64,000 bases of DNA, taken from assembly GCA_040882605.1 (NCBI GenBank), contig JBBEAY010000034.1, positions 1 to 64,000 on the forward strand. The letters run 5' to 3'. This document shows, in pieces, positions 1 to 7,409 of this stretch; the stretch's first letter is position 1, and each line of letters opens with the position of its first letter. The translations under genes were made by a program, and so were the position numbers. Below the pieces are notes generated by a model that had not been told where the DNA came from, did not search any database, and saw only the letters and a program-made list of their open reading frames with translations. The stretch is from JAOUEA01 sp040882605. GTDB lineage: Bacteria > Actinomycetota > UBA4738 > HRBIN12.

Positions 1-51
<51 letters not shown>

Positions 52-126
52 GTGGTGCTAGAACATGCTAACCGCGGCCCAAGACACCTTCAACCGGCAG
101 TGGCCCGACAGATCCCTCAGCCCGGA

Positions 127-561
127 TCATGACGAACCGGTCGAGCCGAAGCCGTCTTCGCCGCGTTGGGTGGCCGGAAGGTCACTCACCCACGTTGGCT
201 TCACCGTGGGCAAGGCCACCACCACGAGTTGGGCGATCCGATCGCCACGGGCGATCTTCACCGCCTCGGTGAGATCGAGGTTCACCGCCGACACGATCAC
301 CTCGCCCCGATAGCCTGCGTCGATCAGCCCCGGGGAGTTCGCGAGCGTCAGGCCCCGCTTCGATGCGAGTCCTGACCGGGGAAGCACCAGCCCGGCGTAC
401 CCTTCGGGGATAGCCACGGCGAGGCCAGTGGGGACCATCGCCCGTTCGCCCGCAAGCACCTCGACATCGGCGTTCGCGCACAGGTCGAGTCCGGCGTCGC
501 CGGCATGCTGCGAGCTCGGCAGCGTCGCCTCTGGGTCGAGGCGACGAAACGGCAACTCCAT
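127..561 (-). CDS. dut: dUTP diphosphatase
   Basis: Trimeric dUTPase, which hydrolyses dUTP to dUMP and pyrophosphate, keeping uracil out of DNA and feeding dTMP synthesis. All five family motifs are visible in 144 residues: AGDAGLDL (about 20-27), PRSGLA (61-66), GLIDAGYRGEV (78-88), RIAQLVV (108-114) and RGEDGFGSTG (133-142). Length is normal for the family. The ATG at 561 is chosen because it begins the conserved N-terminus and shares one base with the upstream stop (TGATG), which suggests coupled translation. It is the last gene of a co-directional nrdJ-VOC-dut set, so deoxynucleotide supply and dUTP clean-up sit together. Confidence 0.96.
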   Translation of the reverse strand: MELPFRRLDPEATLPSSQHAGDAGLDLCANADVEVLAGERAMVPTGLAVAIPEGYAGLVLPRSGLASKRGLTLANSPGLIDAGYRGEVIVSAVNLDLTEAVKIARGDRIAQLVVVALPTVKPTWVSDLPATQRGEDGFGSTGSS

Positions 562-941
562 CAGACCTTCGGCTCCACCAGCTCGATGCGATTGCCGAAC
601 GGGTCGCGCACGTGGCACCGGTGGTAGCCCTCGAGGGGCACGTCGTCGGTCACGCGATATCCGGCGGACTGGATACGTTCACGCAACGTTTCGAGGTCGC
701 GCACGAGGAACGCCGGGTGCGCCTTCGCCGCCGGAGTGAACGGCTCCTCGATGCCCAGATGCACCTCGAGCCCCTCGTCACGGAACCACACCCCGCCGCG
801 TGGCGCGAGCTCTGGTGGCTTCGGCACCTGCGTGAGGCCGAGGATCGCCCCGTAGAAGCGCACCGCGGCCTCTTCCTCCCCCGGAGGCATAGCGAGCTGC
901 ACGTGGTGCAAACCCTGCAGACGTGCTCCACCGTCGCTCAT
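561..941 (-). CDS. VOC (glyoxalase/bleomycin-resistance fold) family protein
   Basis: A single vicinal-oxygen-chelate domain protein of 126 residues. The N-terminal LHHVQLAMPPG strand and the C-terminal YHRCHVRDPFGNRIELVEP motif are typical of glyoxalase-like proteins. The HHV and final ELVEP regions supply the usual metal-ligand positions, but the substrate cannot be read from sequence. The gene lies 33 bp after the nrdJ stop and overlaps the dut start by one base, so it is probably cotranscribed with both. The start could be the ATG at 941 or a GTG at 947; neither has a clear ribosome site. A small-molecule lyase, isomerase or dioxygenase role is possible and none is preferred. Confidence 0.85.
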   Translation of the reverse strand: MSDGGARLQGLHHVQLAMPPGEEEAAVRFYGAILGLTQVPKPPELAPRGGVWFRDEGLEVHLGIEEPFTPAAKAHPAFLVRDLETLRERIQSAGYRVTDDVPLEGYHRCHVRDPFGNRIELVEPKV

Positions 942-974
942 CGTCACAGGCTACCGGGCACGTGGTGCCCCGCC

Positions 975-3710
975 CTACGAGCAGCCGCTGGTGCTGCCGC
1001 AGCTCGAGCAGACGTAGCACGATCCCGCCGGCTGCATCTTCGAGCCGCAGCTGTAGCACAGCGGCGCATCGTTCGCCCTCGCCGTCGACCTTCGCGTGCC
1101 CTCGATCGATGGCAGCGCCCCGACGGGTGCCTGCGTCGTTGGCTGCTCGATGTTCGGACCGAACTCCATCTGGACCGACTCGGTGCGCTCAGCGACAGAC
1201 TTGATGCCCAACCCTTCCCTGGTCTCCGAAGGCAGGTAGTCGAGCGCCAGACGGCGGAACACGTAGTCGATCATCGACGTCGCGAACCTGATGTCGGGGT
1301 CGTTCGTCATGCCGCTGGGCTCGAACTTGGTGTTGATGAACTTCGAGACGTAGGTCTCGAGCGGCACTCCGTACTGCAGGCCGATAGACACGGCGATCGC
1401 GAACGCGTCCATCACGCCGGCGAGGGTCGAGCCCTGCTTCGAGGTCTTCAGGAAGATCTCACCTAGCCCGTCGTCGGGGTAGGACCCGGCCGTGACATAG
1501 CCTTCGGCGTCGCCCACCTGGAACGACGTCGTGGTCGACGGCCGTGACATCGGCAGACGCTTGCGCACCGGATGCGCGAGCTCGCCGGCTGCGCCTGCCC
1601 CGACGACCTTCTTCTTGTCGGCTGATAGGGGCTGGGCGACCTTGCAGTTGTCACGGTAGATCGCGACCGCCTTGAGACCCAGCTTCCAGCTCTCGATGAA
1701 GAGCTGCTCGACCTCCTCGACCGTGGCCTCTTCGGGCATATTCACGGTCTTCGAGATCGCACCGGAGATGTACGGCTGCGCCGCAGCCATCATGCGCACG
1801 TGGCCCATGTAGTGGATGGGCTGCGCGCCCATGGCCGTGTCGAACACCGCGTAGTGCTCGGTCTTCAGGTTCGGCGCGTCGACCACCGAGTTGTGCTCGG
1901 CGATGTAGGCGATGATGTCGTCGACCTGCTGCGCGTCATACCCGAGCTTGTCGAGCGCACGCGGCACGGTCTGGTTGACGAACTGCATCGTGCCACCACC
2001 GACGAGCTTCTTGGTTTTCACGAGCGCGAGCTCGGGCTCGATGCCGGTTGTATCGCAATCCATCATGAGCCCGATCGTGCCGGTCGGAGCAAGCACTGAT
2101 GCCTGTGCGTTGCGGTACCCGTGCTGCTCGCCGAGCGAGACGGCCTCATCCCACGACTGCTTCGCCGCGGAGAGCAGCGCCTCGGGCACGAGCTCGCTGT
2201 CGATCTCGTCTGCCGCGGCGCGGTGCTTGCGCATCACCCGCAGCATGGCGTCAGCGTTAGGCCCGTACCCGTCGAACGCTCCCATGACCTCGGCGATACG
2301 CGCGCTGGTGCGGTATGCCTGACCGGTCATGATGCCCGTGATCGCGCCGGCCCACGCCCGCCCGCCGTCGGAGTCGTAGGGCAAGCCGCGAGCCATGAGC
2401 AGCGCGCCCAGGTTGGCATAGCCCAGGCCGAGCTGGCGGTAGGCGCGGGCGTTGTCGCCGATCTTCTCGGTCGGGTAGTCGGATTCGCCGACCACGATCT
2501 CTTGCGCGGTGAACACGACCTCGACCGCGTGCCGGAAGCTCGCTACGTCGAACGAGCCGTCGTCGTTCAAGAACTTCATGAGGTTCATCGACGCGAGGTT
2601 GCACGCTGAGTTGTCGAGGTGCATGTACTCCGAGCACGGGTTCGAGCCGTTGATGCGCCCGGTGGCCGGACACGTGTGCCACTCGTTGATCGTGGTGTCG
2701 TACTGCATGCCGGGGTCGGCGCACTCCCATGCCGCCGTGGCGATCTCGCGCATGAGCTCTCGGGCCCGGACCGTGTCGACGGTCTCGTCGCTCGTGACGG
2801 TCTTCAGCTTCCAGTCCTTATCCTGCTCGAACGCGCGCATGAACTCGTCGGTGACCCGCACGGAGTTGTTGGCGTTCTGGTACTGGATCGACGCGCTGTC
2901 CTTGCCGTCGAGATCCATGTCGAAACCGGCGTCACGCAGCGCGCGGGCCTTGTGCTCTTCCTTGGCCTTGCACCAGATGAAGTCACCGATATCAGGGTGA
3001 TCGACGTTCAAGATCACCATCTTGGCCGCGCGGCGGGTCTTGCCGCCCGACTTGATCGTGCCGGCGCTCGCGTCGGCGCCGCGCATGAAGCTCACGGGGC
3101 CGCTCGCAGTGCCGCCGCCGGCGAGCGACTCCTTCGAGGACCGGATCTTCGACAGGTTGATGCCCGAGCCCGAGCCGCCCTTGAAGATCGTGCCTTCCTC
3201 GACGTACCAGTTCAGGATCGAGCTCATGTGATCATCGACCGCCAAGATGAAGCACGCGGAACACTGCTGCGGCGTGTCGGGGACACCGACGTTGAACCAG
3301 ACCGGAGAGTTGAACGCAGCCTTCTGGGTGACGATGAGGTGCGTGAGCTCCTCGGCGAAGACCTGCGCGTCACGGTCGCTCGCGAAATAGCCGTTCTTCT
3401 GACCCCACCGGGTGATCGTGTCGACGACCCGTCCGGAGAGCTGACGCACGCTCGACTCACGCTGCGGGGTGCCGAGGGTGCCGCGGAAGTACTTCTGGGC
3501 GACGATGTTGGTCGCGTTCTGCGACCACGAGGCCGGGAACTCGACGTCACGCTGCTCGAAGGCGTTGCCGCCTTGCTTGTAGTTCGGGATGACCGCGTCG
3601 CGCACCTGCCACTCGACCTCGTCGAACGGGTGCGTACCCTCGCTCGTGAAGTACCGCTTGAACGTCAATCCATCTCGGATGACCTCTACGTCGCCTTCTT
3701 TCGTCGCCAC
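975..3710 (-). CDS. nrdJ: Adenosylcobalamin-dependent (class II) ribonucleoside-diphosphate reductase
   Basis: Class II ribonucleotide reductase, which makes deoxyribonucleotides with a thiyl radical generated from adenosylcobalamin. The 911-residue protein carries the QQCSACFIL motif near residue 150, the NPCSEYMHLDNSACNL active-site segment near 355, and a long barrel. It ends in a cysteine-rich tail (CYSCG, then CYVCSSCGSTSGCS) of the kind that regenerates the active site. The GTG at 3710 is chosen because AGGAGG lies about ten bases upstream and the family N-terminus starts here. A promoter and two NrdR boxes lie upstream. A cobalamin adenosyltransferase gene at 32183 could supply the cofactor. 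No class I or III reductase is present in the window. Confidence 0.97.
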   Translation of the reverse strand: MATKEGDVEVIRDGLTFKRYFTSEGTHPFDEVEWQVRDAVIPNYKQGGNAFEQRDVEFPASWSQNATNIVAQKYFRGTLGTPQRESSVRQLSGRVVDTITRWGQKNGYFASDRDAQVFAEELTHLIVTQKAAFNSPVWFNVGVPDTPQQCSACFILAVDDHMSSILNWYVEEGTIFKGGSGSGINLSKIRSSKESLAGGGTASGPVSFMRGADASAGTIKSGGKTRRAAKMVILNVDHPDIGDFIWCKAKEEHKARALRDAGFDMDLDGKDSASIQYQNANNSVRVTDEFMRAFEQDKDWKLKTVTSDETVDTVRARELMREIATAAWECADPGMQYDTTINEWHTCPATGRINGSNPCSEYMHLDNSACNLASMNLMKFLNDDGSFDVASFRHAVEVVFTAQEIVVGESDYPTEKIGDNARAYRQLGLGYANLGALLMARGLPYDSDGGRAWAGAITGIMTGQAYRTSARIAEVMGAFDGYGPNADAMLRVMRKHRAAADEIDSELVPEALLSAAKQSWDEAVSLGEQHGYRNAQASVLAPTGTIGLMMDCDTTGIEPELALVKTKKLVGGGTMQFVNQTVPRALDKLGYDAQQVDDIIAYIAEHNSVVDAPNLKTEHYAVFDTAMGAQPIHYMGHVRMMAAAQPYISGAISKTVNMPEEATVEEVEQLFIESWKLGLKAVAIYRDNCKVAQPLSADKKKVVGAGAAGELAHPVRKRLPMSRPSTTTSFQVGDAEGYVTAGSYPDDGLGEIFLKTSKQGSTLAGVMDAFAIAVSIGLQYGVPLETYVSKFINTKFEPSGMTNDPDIRFATSMIDYVFRRLALDYLPSETREGLGIKSVAERTESVQMEFGPNIEQPTTQAPVGALPSIEGTRRSTARANDAPLCYSCGSKMQPAGSCYVCSSCGSTSGCS

Positions 3711-3809
3711 CGGCAACCCCCTCCTACTCTCGGCGGTTCTTCGACCCGCCGTGTGGAACGCGTGTGGATGATCTGGGGAAAACCACACCCATGTGATTAC
3801 GGCTCCGTG

Positions 3810-3838
3810 ATTGTGGACTCCCCCGGGCCGGACGTCAA
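3810..3838 (-). promoter_or_regulatory. Putative nrdJ promoter (TTGACG-N17-CACAAT)
   Basis: On the minus strand a TTGACG hexamer (3838-3833) is followed by exactly 17 bases and then CACAAT (3815-3810). The same two hexamers with the same spacing precede the trp leader at 51679-51707. Transcription would start near 3803, giving a leader of about 93 nt before nrdJ. The -35 box overlaps the nrdJ-proximal NrdR box, so bound NrdR would block polymerase. This is inferred from sequence only. Confidence 0.6.
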
Positions 3839-3880
3839 CATGATGTGGTGAGAAATCTCACCACCCACAATATGTAGTGT
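3833..3880 (-). promoter_or_regulatory. Tandem NrdR boxes upstream of nrdJ
   Basis: The distal box, 3865-3880 (plus strand CCACAATATGTAGTGT), matches 14 of 16 positions of the published NrdR consensus acaCwAtATaTwGtgt. A weaker box (about 9 of 16) lies at 3833-3848. The two starts are 32 bp apart, about three helical turns, which is the normal spacing of NrdR box pairs. The weaker box covers the -35 hexamer of the putative nrdJ promoter. NrdR represses nrd genes when dATP is high, so this pair should control nrdJ. Confidence 0.75.
3845..3864. repeat. Perfect 8-bp inverted repeat between the NrdR boxes
   Basis: GTGGTGAG and CTCACCAC flank a four-base AAAT loop. The repeat covers the 16-bp spacer between the two NrdR boxes and four bases of the weaker box. 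No T-run follows on either strand, so an intrinsic terminator is unlikely. It could be an extra operator, or a hairpin at the end of the nrdR message. Confidence 0.6.
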
Positions 3881-3881
3881 A

Positions 3882-4358
3882 TCAGGTCGAACGCCGTCGC
3901 TTGGCTGGAACCTTCTTCTGCAGCGAGACCATCTCTCGCTCGAAGTCGGCCACGCCTTCGAATTCCTTGTATACGGAGGCGAATCGCAGGTACGCCACCT
4001 CGTCGGTGCGACGCAGCGCCGCCAGCACCTCTTGGCCGACCAGGTGCGATGCGATCTCGGGTCCGCGCCGCCGCAGTCGCGACTGGATGCGGTCGACCAT
4101 GATCTCGACCTCGATCGAGGTGATCGGCCTATCGGCGAGCGCCTTGCGGATGCTGCCGGCGAGCTTCGCCCTGTCGAACGGCTCCTTGGAGCCGTCGCGC
4201 TTGACGACGACGACACCCACGTCTTCGATGCGCTCGAACGTCGTGTACCGGCGGGAGCACGCACCGCATTCTCGCCGTCGACGGATGGCCGCTCCGCCAT
4301 CGGCAGGCCGGGAGTCGACGACACGGTCCTCGTTCGCATCGCACCATGGGCATCGCAT
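3882..4358 (-). CDS. nrdR: Transcriptional repressor NrdR
   Basis: NrdR senses ATP/dATP and represses ribonucleotide reductase genes. The 158-residue protein starts with the diagnostic MRCPWC, and its zinc ribbon uses Cys3, Cys6, Cys31 and Cys34. An ATP-cone domain follows from about residue 48 (VVVVKRDGSKEPFDRAKL onward). Length is typical. The ATG at 4358 is chosen because the zinc ribbon must begin there; an in-frame ATG at 4385 would add nine unrelated residues and fall inside the NrdR box. The gene sits directly upstream of nrdJ on the same strand, and a box near its own start suggests autoregulation. Confidence 0.97.
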   Translation of the reverse strand: MRCPWCDANEDRVVDSRPADGGAAIRRRRECGACSRRYTTFERIEDVGVVVVKRDGSKEPFDRAKLAGSIRKALADRPITSIEVEIMVDRIQSRLRRRGPEIASHLVGQEVLAALRRTDEVAYLRFASVYKEFEGVADFEREMVSLQKKVPAKRRRST

Positions 4359-4376
4359 AGCTGTTTGCCACTGACA

Positions 4377-4429
4377 CCACAACATGTAGTGGCCGCGCGA
4401 ACGGTAGCCGGGCCGAGCGTCGCCGTCAA
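4377..4429 (-). promoter_or_regulatory. Putative nrdR promoter with one NrdR box
   Basis: TTGACG (4429-4424), a 17-base spacer and TACCGT (4406-4401) form a good promoter on the minus strand, with a start near 4394. Immediately downstream, 4377-4392 reads CCACAACATGTAGTGG, matching 12 of 16 NrdR-consensus positions and nearly palindromic. A bound repressor there would cover the first transcribed bases. No second box was found at the usual 31-32 bp spacing on either side. Confidence 0.65.
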
Positions 4430-4490
4430 TCTCGGTTCTATCGGCTGGGGCTGGGACTGGGGCTCGAACTCGGTAGCGCGCACGGATGTG

Positions 4491-4805
4491 TTACTCCCGT
4501 GGCGGGACGATCAGGATCTGCCCTGGCACCAGGAAGCTCGAGGCCCGAGGGTTGAACCGTTCGATCTCGTCGATCACTTCGCGGGGGTCGTTCTCAGGCG
4601 CCAACGCCGATGCGATCGACCAAAGGGTGTCGCCCTCGCGGACCACGTGCGTTCGCGACGAGACGAGGTCGAACCGATCGGTCGAACGATCGCTCGGCCG
4701 ATCGATCAGAGAAAGGGCGCGGGCCATCGGGCCGCTCAACACGCCGACCAGCGCGAGCGCGGCGCCGAGGGTCGCGAACCGTCGTCGAACATATGTTCGA
4801 TGCAT
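4491..4805 (-). CDS. LysM-domain SOS cell-division inhibitor candidate (YneA/ChiZ-like)
   Basis: A small 104-residue membrane or exported protein. An arginine-rich start leads into one hydrophobic segment (about residues 10-30), then a linker and a C-terminal LysM peptidoglycan-binding domain. That domain starts at THVVREGDTLWSIA and ends with PGQILIVPP. A LysM protein divergent from lexA and under LexA control is the arrangement of Bacillus yneA and mycobacterial Rv2719c (ChiZ), which delay division during DNA damage; the role here is inferred from that match. The ATG at 4805 is chosen because a predicted promoter places the transcript start at that base. Upstream in-frame ATG and GTG codons would run through the operator region. 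Confidence 0.85.
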   Translation of the reverse strand: MHRTYVRRRFATLGAALALVGVLSGPMARALSLIDRPSDRSTDRFDLVSSRTHVVREGDTLWSIASALAPENDPREVIDEIERFNPRASSFLVPGQILIVPPRE

Positions 4806-4864
4806 GCAAGCATGCTGAGCGAACGCTCGTTCGGAGTCAAGCCCACTTCCGAACATATGTTTGC
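4785..4864. promoter_or_regulatory. Three LexA (SOS) boxes in the lexA / LysM divergent control region
   Basis: Three copies of the Gram-positive SOS box CGAAC-N4-GTTCG are visible. The first, at 4785-4800, is the perfect palindrome TCGAACATATGTTCGA. The second, at 4820-4833, is CGAACGCTCGTTCG, also perfect in both half sites. The third, at 4849-4864, has core CGAACATATGTTTG with one mismatch. Centres are 34 and 30 bp apart. The middle box fills the spacer of a minus-strand promoter (TTGACT 4840-4835, N17, CAGCAT 4817-4812) for the LysM gene. The third touches the lexA -35 element. Confidence 0.92.
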
Positions 4865-4889
4865 GTCGCGTCTGTTGGACTGCTAGCCT
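4861..4889 (+). promoter_or_regulatory. Putative lexA promoter (TTGCGT-N17-TAGCCT)
   Basis: TTGCGT at 4861-4866 and TAGCCT at 4884-4889 are separated by 17 bases. The -35 hexamer shares four bases with the SOS box at 4849-4864, so LexA binding would occlude it and give autoregulation. The start would be near 4896, leaving a short leader with a ribosome site GGGAGG at 4904-4909. Confidence 0.65.
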
Positions 4890-4918
4890 CGCGCTCATCG
4901 AGAGGGAGGCTATCGACC

Positions 4919-5533
4919 GTGTCTGACACGACCCAGATGACCCAGCGCCAGCGCCGCATCCTCGAGTTCATCGCCGAGACCGTGCGAGAGCGCGGATACC
5001 CCCCCACCGTGCGCGAGATCGGTGAGGCCGTGGGGCTCACGTCGTCATCGAGCGTACATGCGCAACTCGCGAACCTCGAGCGAAAAGGCATGCTGCGCAA
5101 GGACCCAACCAAGCCCCGAGCCATGGCACTCTCGGAGCCTAGAGCAGGGGCCGTCACGGTTCCCCTGGTCGGTCGCATCGCCGCCGGCGCCCCGGTGCTA
5201 GCCGACGAGCACGTGGAGGAACACATCGCCGTGCCCGAAGGCTACGCCGACGACCACGACCACTTCGCCCTCAATGTGACGGGCGACTCGATGATCGGCG
5301 CCGGCATATTCGATGGCGACGTCGTGGTCGTGCGTTCACAAGATCACGCGCGCGATGGCGACATCGTCGCCGCCTTGCTGCCCGGTCCCGCCGAGGACGA
5401 GGCCACCGTGAAGCGCCTCGGCCACGACGGAGACCGGGTCATGCTGATCCCCGAGAACCCCGCACTCGAGCCGTACGAGATGCCCGACGGACGCATCCTG
5501 GGCAAGGTCGTCGCCGTGCTCAGGAAGCTCTAG
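4919..5533 (+). CDS. lexA: SOS repressor LexA
   Basis: LexA represses SOS genes and self-cleaves when stimulated by RecA filaments. The 204-residue protein has an N-terminal winged helix (TQRQRRILEFIAETVRERG, then TVREIGEAVGLTS) and a C-terminal S24 peptidase domain. The Ala89-Gly90 cleavage site (GRIAAGAPV), nucleophile Ser124 (TGDSM) and Lys165 (ATVKRL) are all present, so the switch looks intact. The GTG at 4919 has GGGAGG nine bases upstream; an ATG at 4937 is a weaker alternative. It is divergent from the LysM gene and converges with the RTX gene after only 2 bp. Confidence 0.97.
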   Translation: MSDTTQMTQRQRRILEFIAETVRERGYPPTVREIGEAVGLTSSSSVHAQLANLERKGMLRKDPTKPRAMALSEPRAGAVTVPLVGRIAAGAPVLADEHVEEHIAVPEGYADDHDHFALNVTGDSMIGAGIFDGDVVVVRSQDHARDGDIVAALLPGPAEDEATVKRLGHDGDRVMLIPENPALEPYEMPDGRILGKVVAVLRKL

Positions 5534-5535
5534 GA

Positions 5536-6231
5536 CTATTCGCAGCCGTCGACCGTGTCGCCCGGGTCAGTGGTGCAGGTGTCGGTGCCTCCTTGCCCAC
5601 GCACGAGGTCGTTGCCGAGACCGTCGACCGAGTTGATCGTGTCGTCTCCGACCCGGCCACGCAGCTGGTCGGCATCCCTGCCTCCGACCAGCACGTCATT
5701 GCCTTGGCCGGCCGAGACTCGATCCTTGCCCTGTTCGCCGTAGATCGAGTCCTCGCCCTTCGAGCCACGGATGGTGTCGCCCTGCTGTCCGCCTCGGATG
5801 ACGTCGTTGTCGAGACCGCCGGCCATGGTGTCCTTGCCGCCGCCACCTCGCAGGATGTCGTCGCCGCGGTTCCCAGCCATCGCGTCGCGACGGGCGCCGC
5901 CCTTGAGACGATCACGACCTTCATTCCCGGACAGGTCGTCCCTGCCCCCGCCGCCCTTGACGAGATCGTCCCCGTTGCCGCCTTCCAGAGTGTCGTTGCC
6001 GACGCCGCCCCGAAGGAGATCGTCGCCGTCAGCGCCCCTGATCACGTCGTCGCCTCCACGCCCGCATATCACGTCGCGGCCGGCGGTACCGTTGAGGACG
6101 TCTGGGCCACTCGTCCCGACGATCGTGCAGCCCGTGGCGCCGCCAGCGACAGCCCCCGGTACCCCGATGGGCCCGACGAGCGTGGCGAGCCCGGCGGCGA
6201 GGCCGACCCCCAAGCGCAACATCTGTTTCAT
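5536..6231 (-). CDS. Secreted RTX-repeat (hemolysin-type calcium-binding) protein
   Basis: A 231-residue exported protein. A signal peptide (MKQMLRLGVGLAAGLATLV, with a likely Ala cleavage site near residue 28) is followed almost entirely by glycine-aspartate nonapeptides of the GGxGxDxxx type, for example GRGGDDVIRG and GGNGDDLVKG. Such repeats fold into a calcium-loaded parallel beta roll. No enzymatic domain is visible. Cysteine pairs occur near the start (GCTIVG, VICGRG) and the end (DTCTT, DGCE). The ATG at 6231 is chosen over 6252 because AGGAGG lies five bases upstream. Its function is unknown; surface adhesion or a calcium-stabilised coat is possible. It ends 2 bp from lexA in convergent orientation. 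Confidence 0.85.
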   Translation of the reverse strand: MKQMLRLGVGLAAGLATLVGPIGVPGAVAGGATGCTIVGTSGPDVLNGTAGRDVICGRGGDDVIRGADGDDLLRGGVGNDTLEGGNGDDLVKGGGGRDDLSGNEGRDRLKGGARRDAMAGNRGDDILRGGGGKDTMAGGLDNDVIRGGQQGDTIRGSKGEDSIYGEQGKDRVSAGQGNDVLVGGRDADQLRGRVGDDTINSVDGLGNDLVRGQGGTDTCTTDPGDTVDGCE

Positions 6232-6343
6232 CCGATCCTCCTTCTTCGACATGCGGCGCAGGATAGGCGCCGTCCGCTCAAACCGTACAAGGCGGTTGCC
6301 GATATCGGCCAGTCCGCGCGAGAGGAACGGAGCACCAGGCTCG

Positions 6344-6372
6344 TTGGGAACCGCCCGTTGCGCGTCTAGGCT
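6344..6372 (+). promoter_or_regulatory. Putative promoter for the SIS-domain gene
   Basis: TTGGGA at 6344-6349 and TAGGCT at 6367-6372 are separated by 17 bases, giving a start near 6380. A GGAG ribosome site then lies about ten bases before the ATG at 6406. The -10 hexamer TAGGCT recurs before ribF and dxr in this window. Confidence 0.55.
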
Positions 6373-6405
6373 GGGCGATGCCCACGGCCAAGGAGACCAC
6401 TACTG

Positions 6406-7398
6406 ATGACGCACGGTGACGTCACGTCGCTCGAGAACCAGATCCGCTCCCAGCCCGCAGAGATCCAACGCATGCTGTCGTCGTCGGCGGTTCGCGAGCA
6501 GGTGCACCTCGCCTGTGAGGGCCTGCATCGGGCGCGCCGTCTGTGGGTCATCGGCACGGGCACCAGCCTGCACGCTGCCGAGCTCGGCGCCGCGATGCTC
6601 ATGGAAGCCGGCCGAGCGGCGACGGTCGTGCCCGCGATGTCGTTCGTGACCCAGGCGCCGGTGATCGGACCGAAGGACGGCGTGATCGTGATCACGCACA
6701 CAGGAGAAACGTCATACGCGCTCGCGGCCCGCGCTCTCGCGTTCACGGGAGGCCTCGACACCGTCACCATCACCAAGCGCGGCACGGATTTTTCGCGCGC
6801 GATCGAGACCGTGCCCGCCGAGACCAGCGAGACATACACCGTCAGCTACACGAGCGCGCTCATCGCCCTCGCCTTGATCGCCCAAGAGCTTGGGGCGACC
6901 TCGCTGGGGGAAGAGACGCTGGCGACCGTGCCGGGCGCGGTCCAGGCTGCCATCGATGACCCGGGCCTCGACGCGATCGGGCGGCCTGAGCGACTGCTCG
7001 TGCTCGCAGGGGCCGGCCCGGGCGCCGTCACGGCTCGCGAAGGAGCGCTCAAGGTCCGCGAGGCGGCAAGGGTGCTGGCCGAGGGCTACGACGTCGACCA
7101 CCTCCTGCACGGCTCGGCCGTGCCCCTCGACCAGCGCGACCACGTGGTGACCCTAGTGCCGCCAGACGAGCCCCTGTTGACAGGTGTGGCAGCCGCCGCC
7201 AGGGCCGAAGGCATCGGGCATACACTCCTGCGGGAACCATCGTCGCTCTCGCCGCTTCTGGCGCAGATCCCGCTGACCGTGCGTCTGCAGATGCTCGCAC
7301 TGCGACTGGCCCAGGAAGGCAAACGAGACCCCGACCGGGTGATCGTCGGCGCGTGGGCCGACGAGGGGCTGTGGCGCATCGGTGCGCCCGAGCAGTAA
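6406..7398 (+). CDS. SIS-domain protein, GlmS-isomerase-like without glutaminase domain
   Basis: A 330-residue protein with two sugar-isomerase (SIS) folds and no N-terminal glutamine amidotransferase domain. The first SIS domain shows VIGTGTSLHAAELGAAML and ITHTGETSYA, which are phosphosugar-binding loops. The second has ALKVREAARVLAEGY followed by DHLLHGS, matching the GlmS motif that carries the catalytic glutamate and histidine. Likely roles are a deaminating or ammonia-using aminosugar-phosphate isomerase, or a ketoamine (fructoselysine-type) deglycase; sequence alone does not decide. It stands alone in its own promoter unit and converges with hflX (11 bp gap), so context gives no substrate. 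Confidence 0.8.
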   Translation: MTHGDVTSLENQIRSQPAEIQRMLSSSAVREQVHLACEGLHRARRLWVIGTGTSLHAAELGAAMLMEAGRAATVVPAMSFVTQAPVIGPKDGVIVITHTGETSYALAARALAFTGGLDTVTITKRGTDFSRAIETVPAETSETYTVSYTSALIALALIAQELGATSLGEETLATVPGAVQAAIDDPGLDAIGRPERLLVLAGAGPGAVTAREGALKVREAARVLAEGYDVDHLLHGSAVPLDQRDHVVTLVPPDEPLLTGVAAAARAEGIGHTLLREPSSLSPLLAQIPLTVRLQMLALRLAQEGKRDPDRVIVGAWADEGLWRIGAPEQ

Positions 7399-7409
7399 GC
7401 GCATCGGCT

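Noticed and set aside
3711..3809. Cobalamin riboswitch before nrdJ
   Set aside because: The leader is only about 93 nt after the predicted start and shows no B12-box-like sequence. The adenosyltransferase gene appears leaderless, so there is no room there either.
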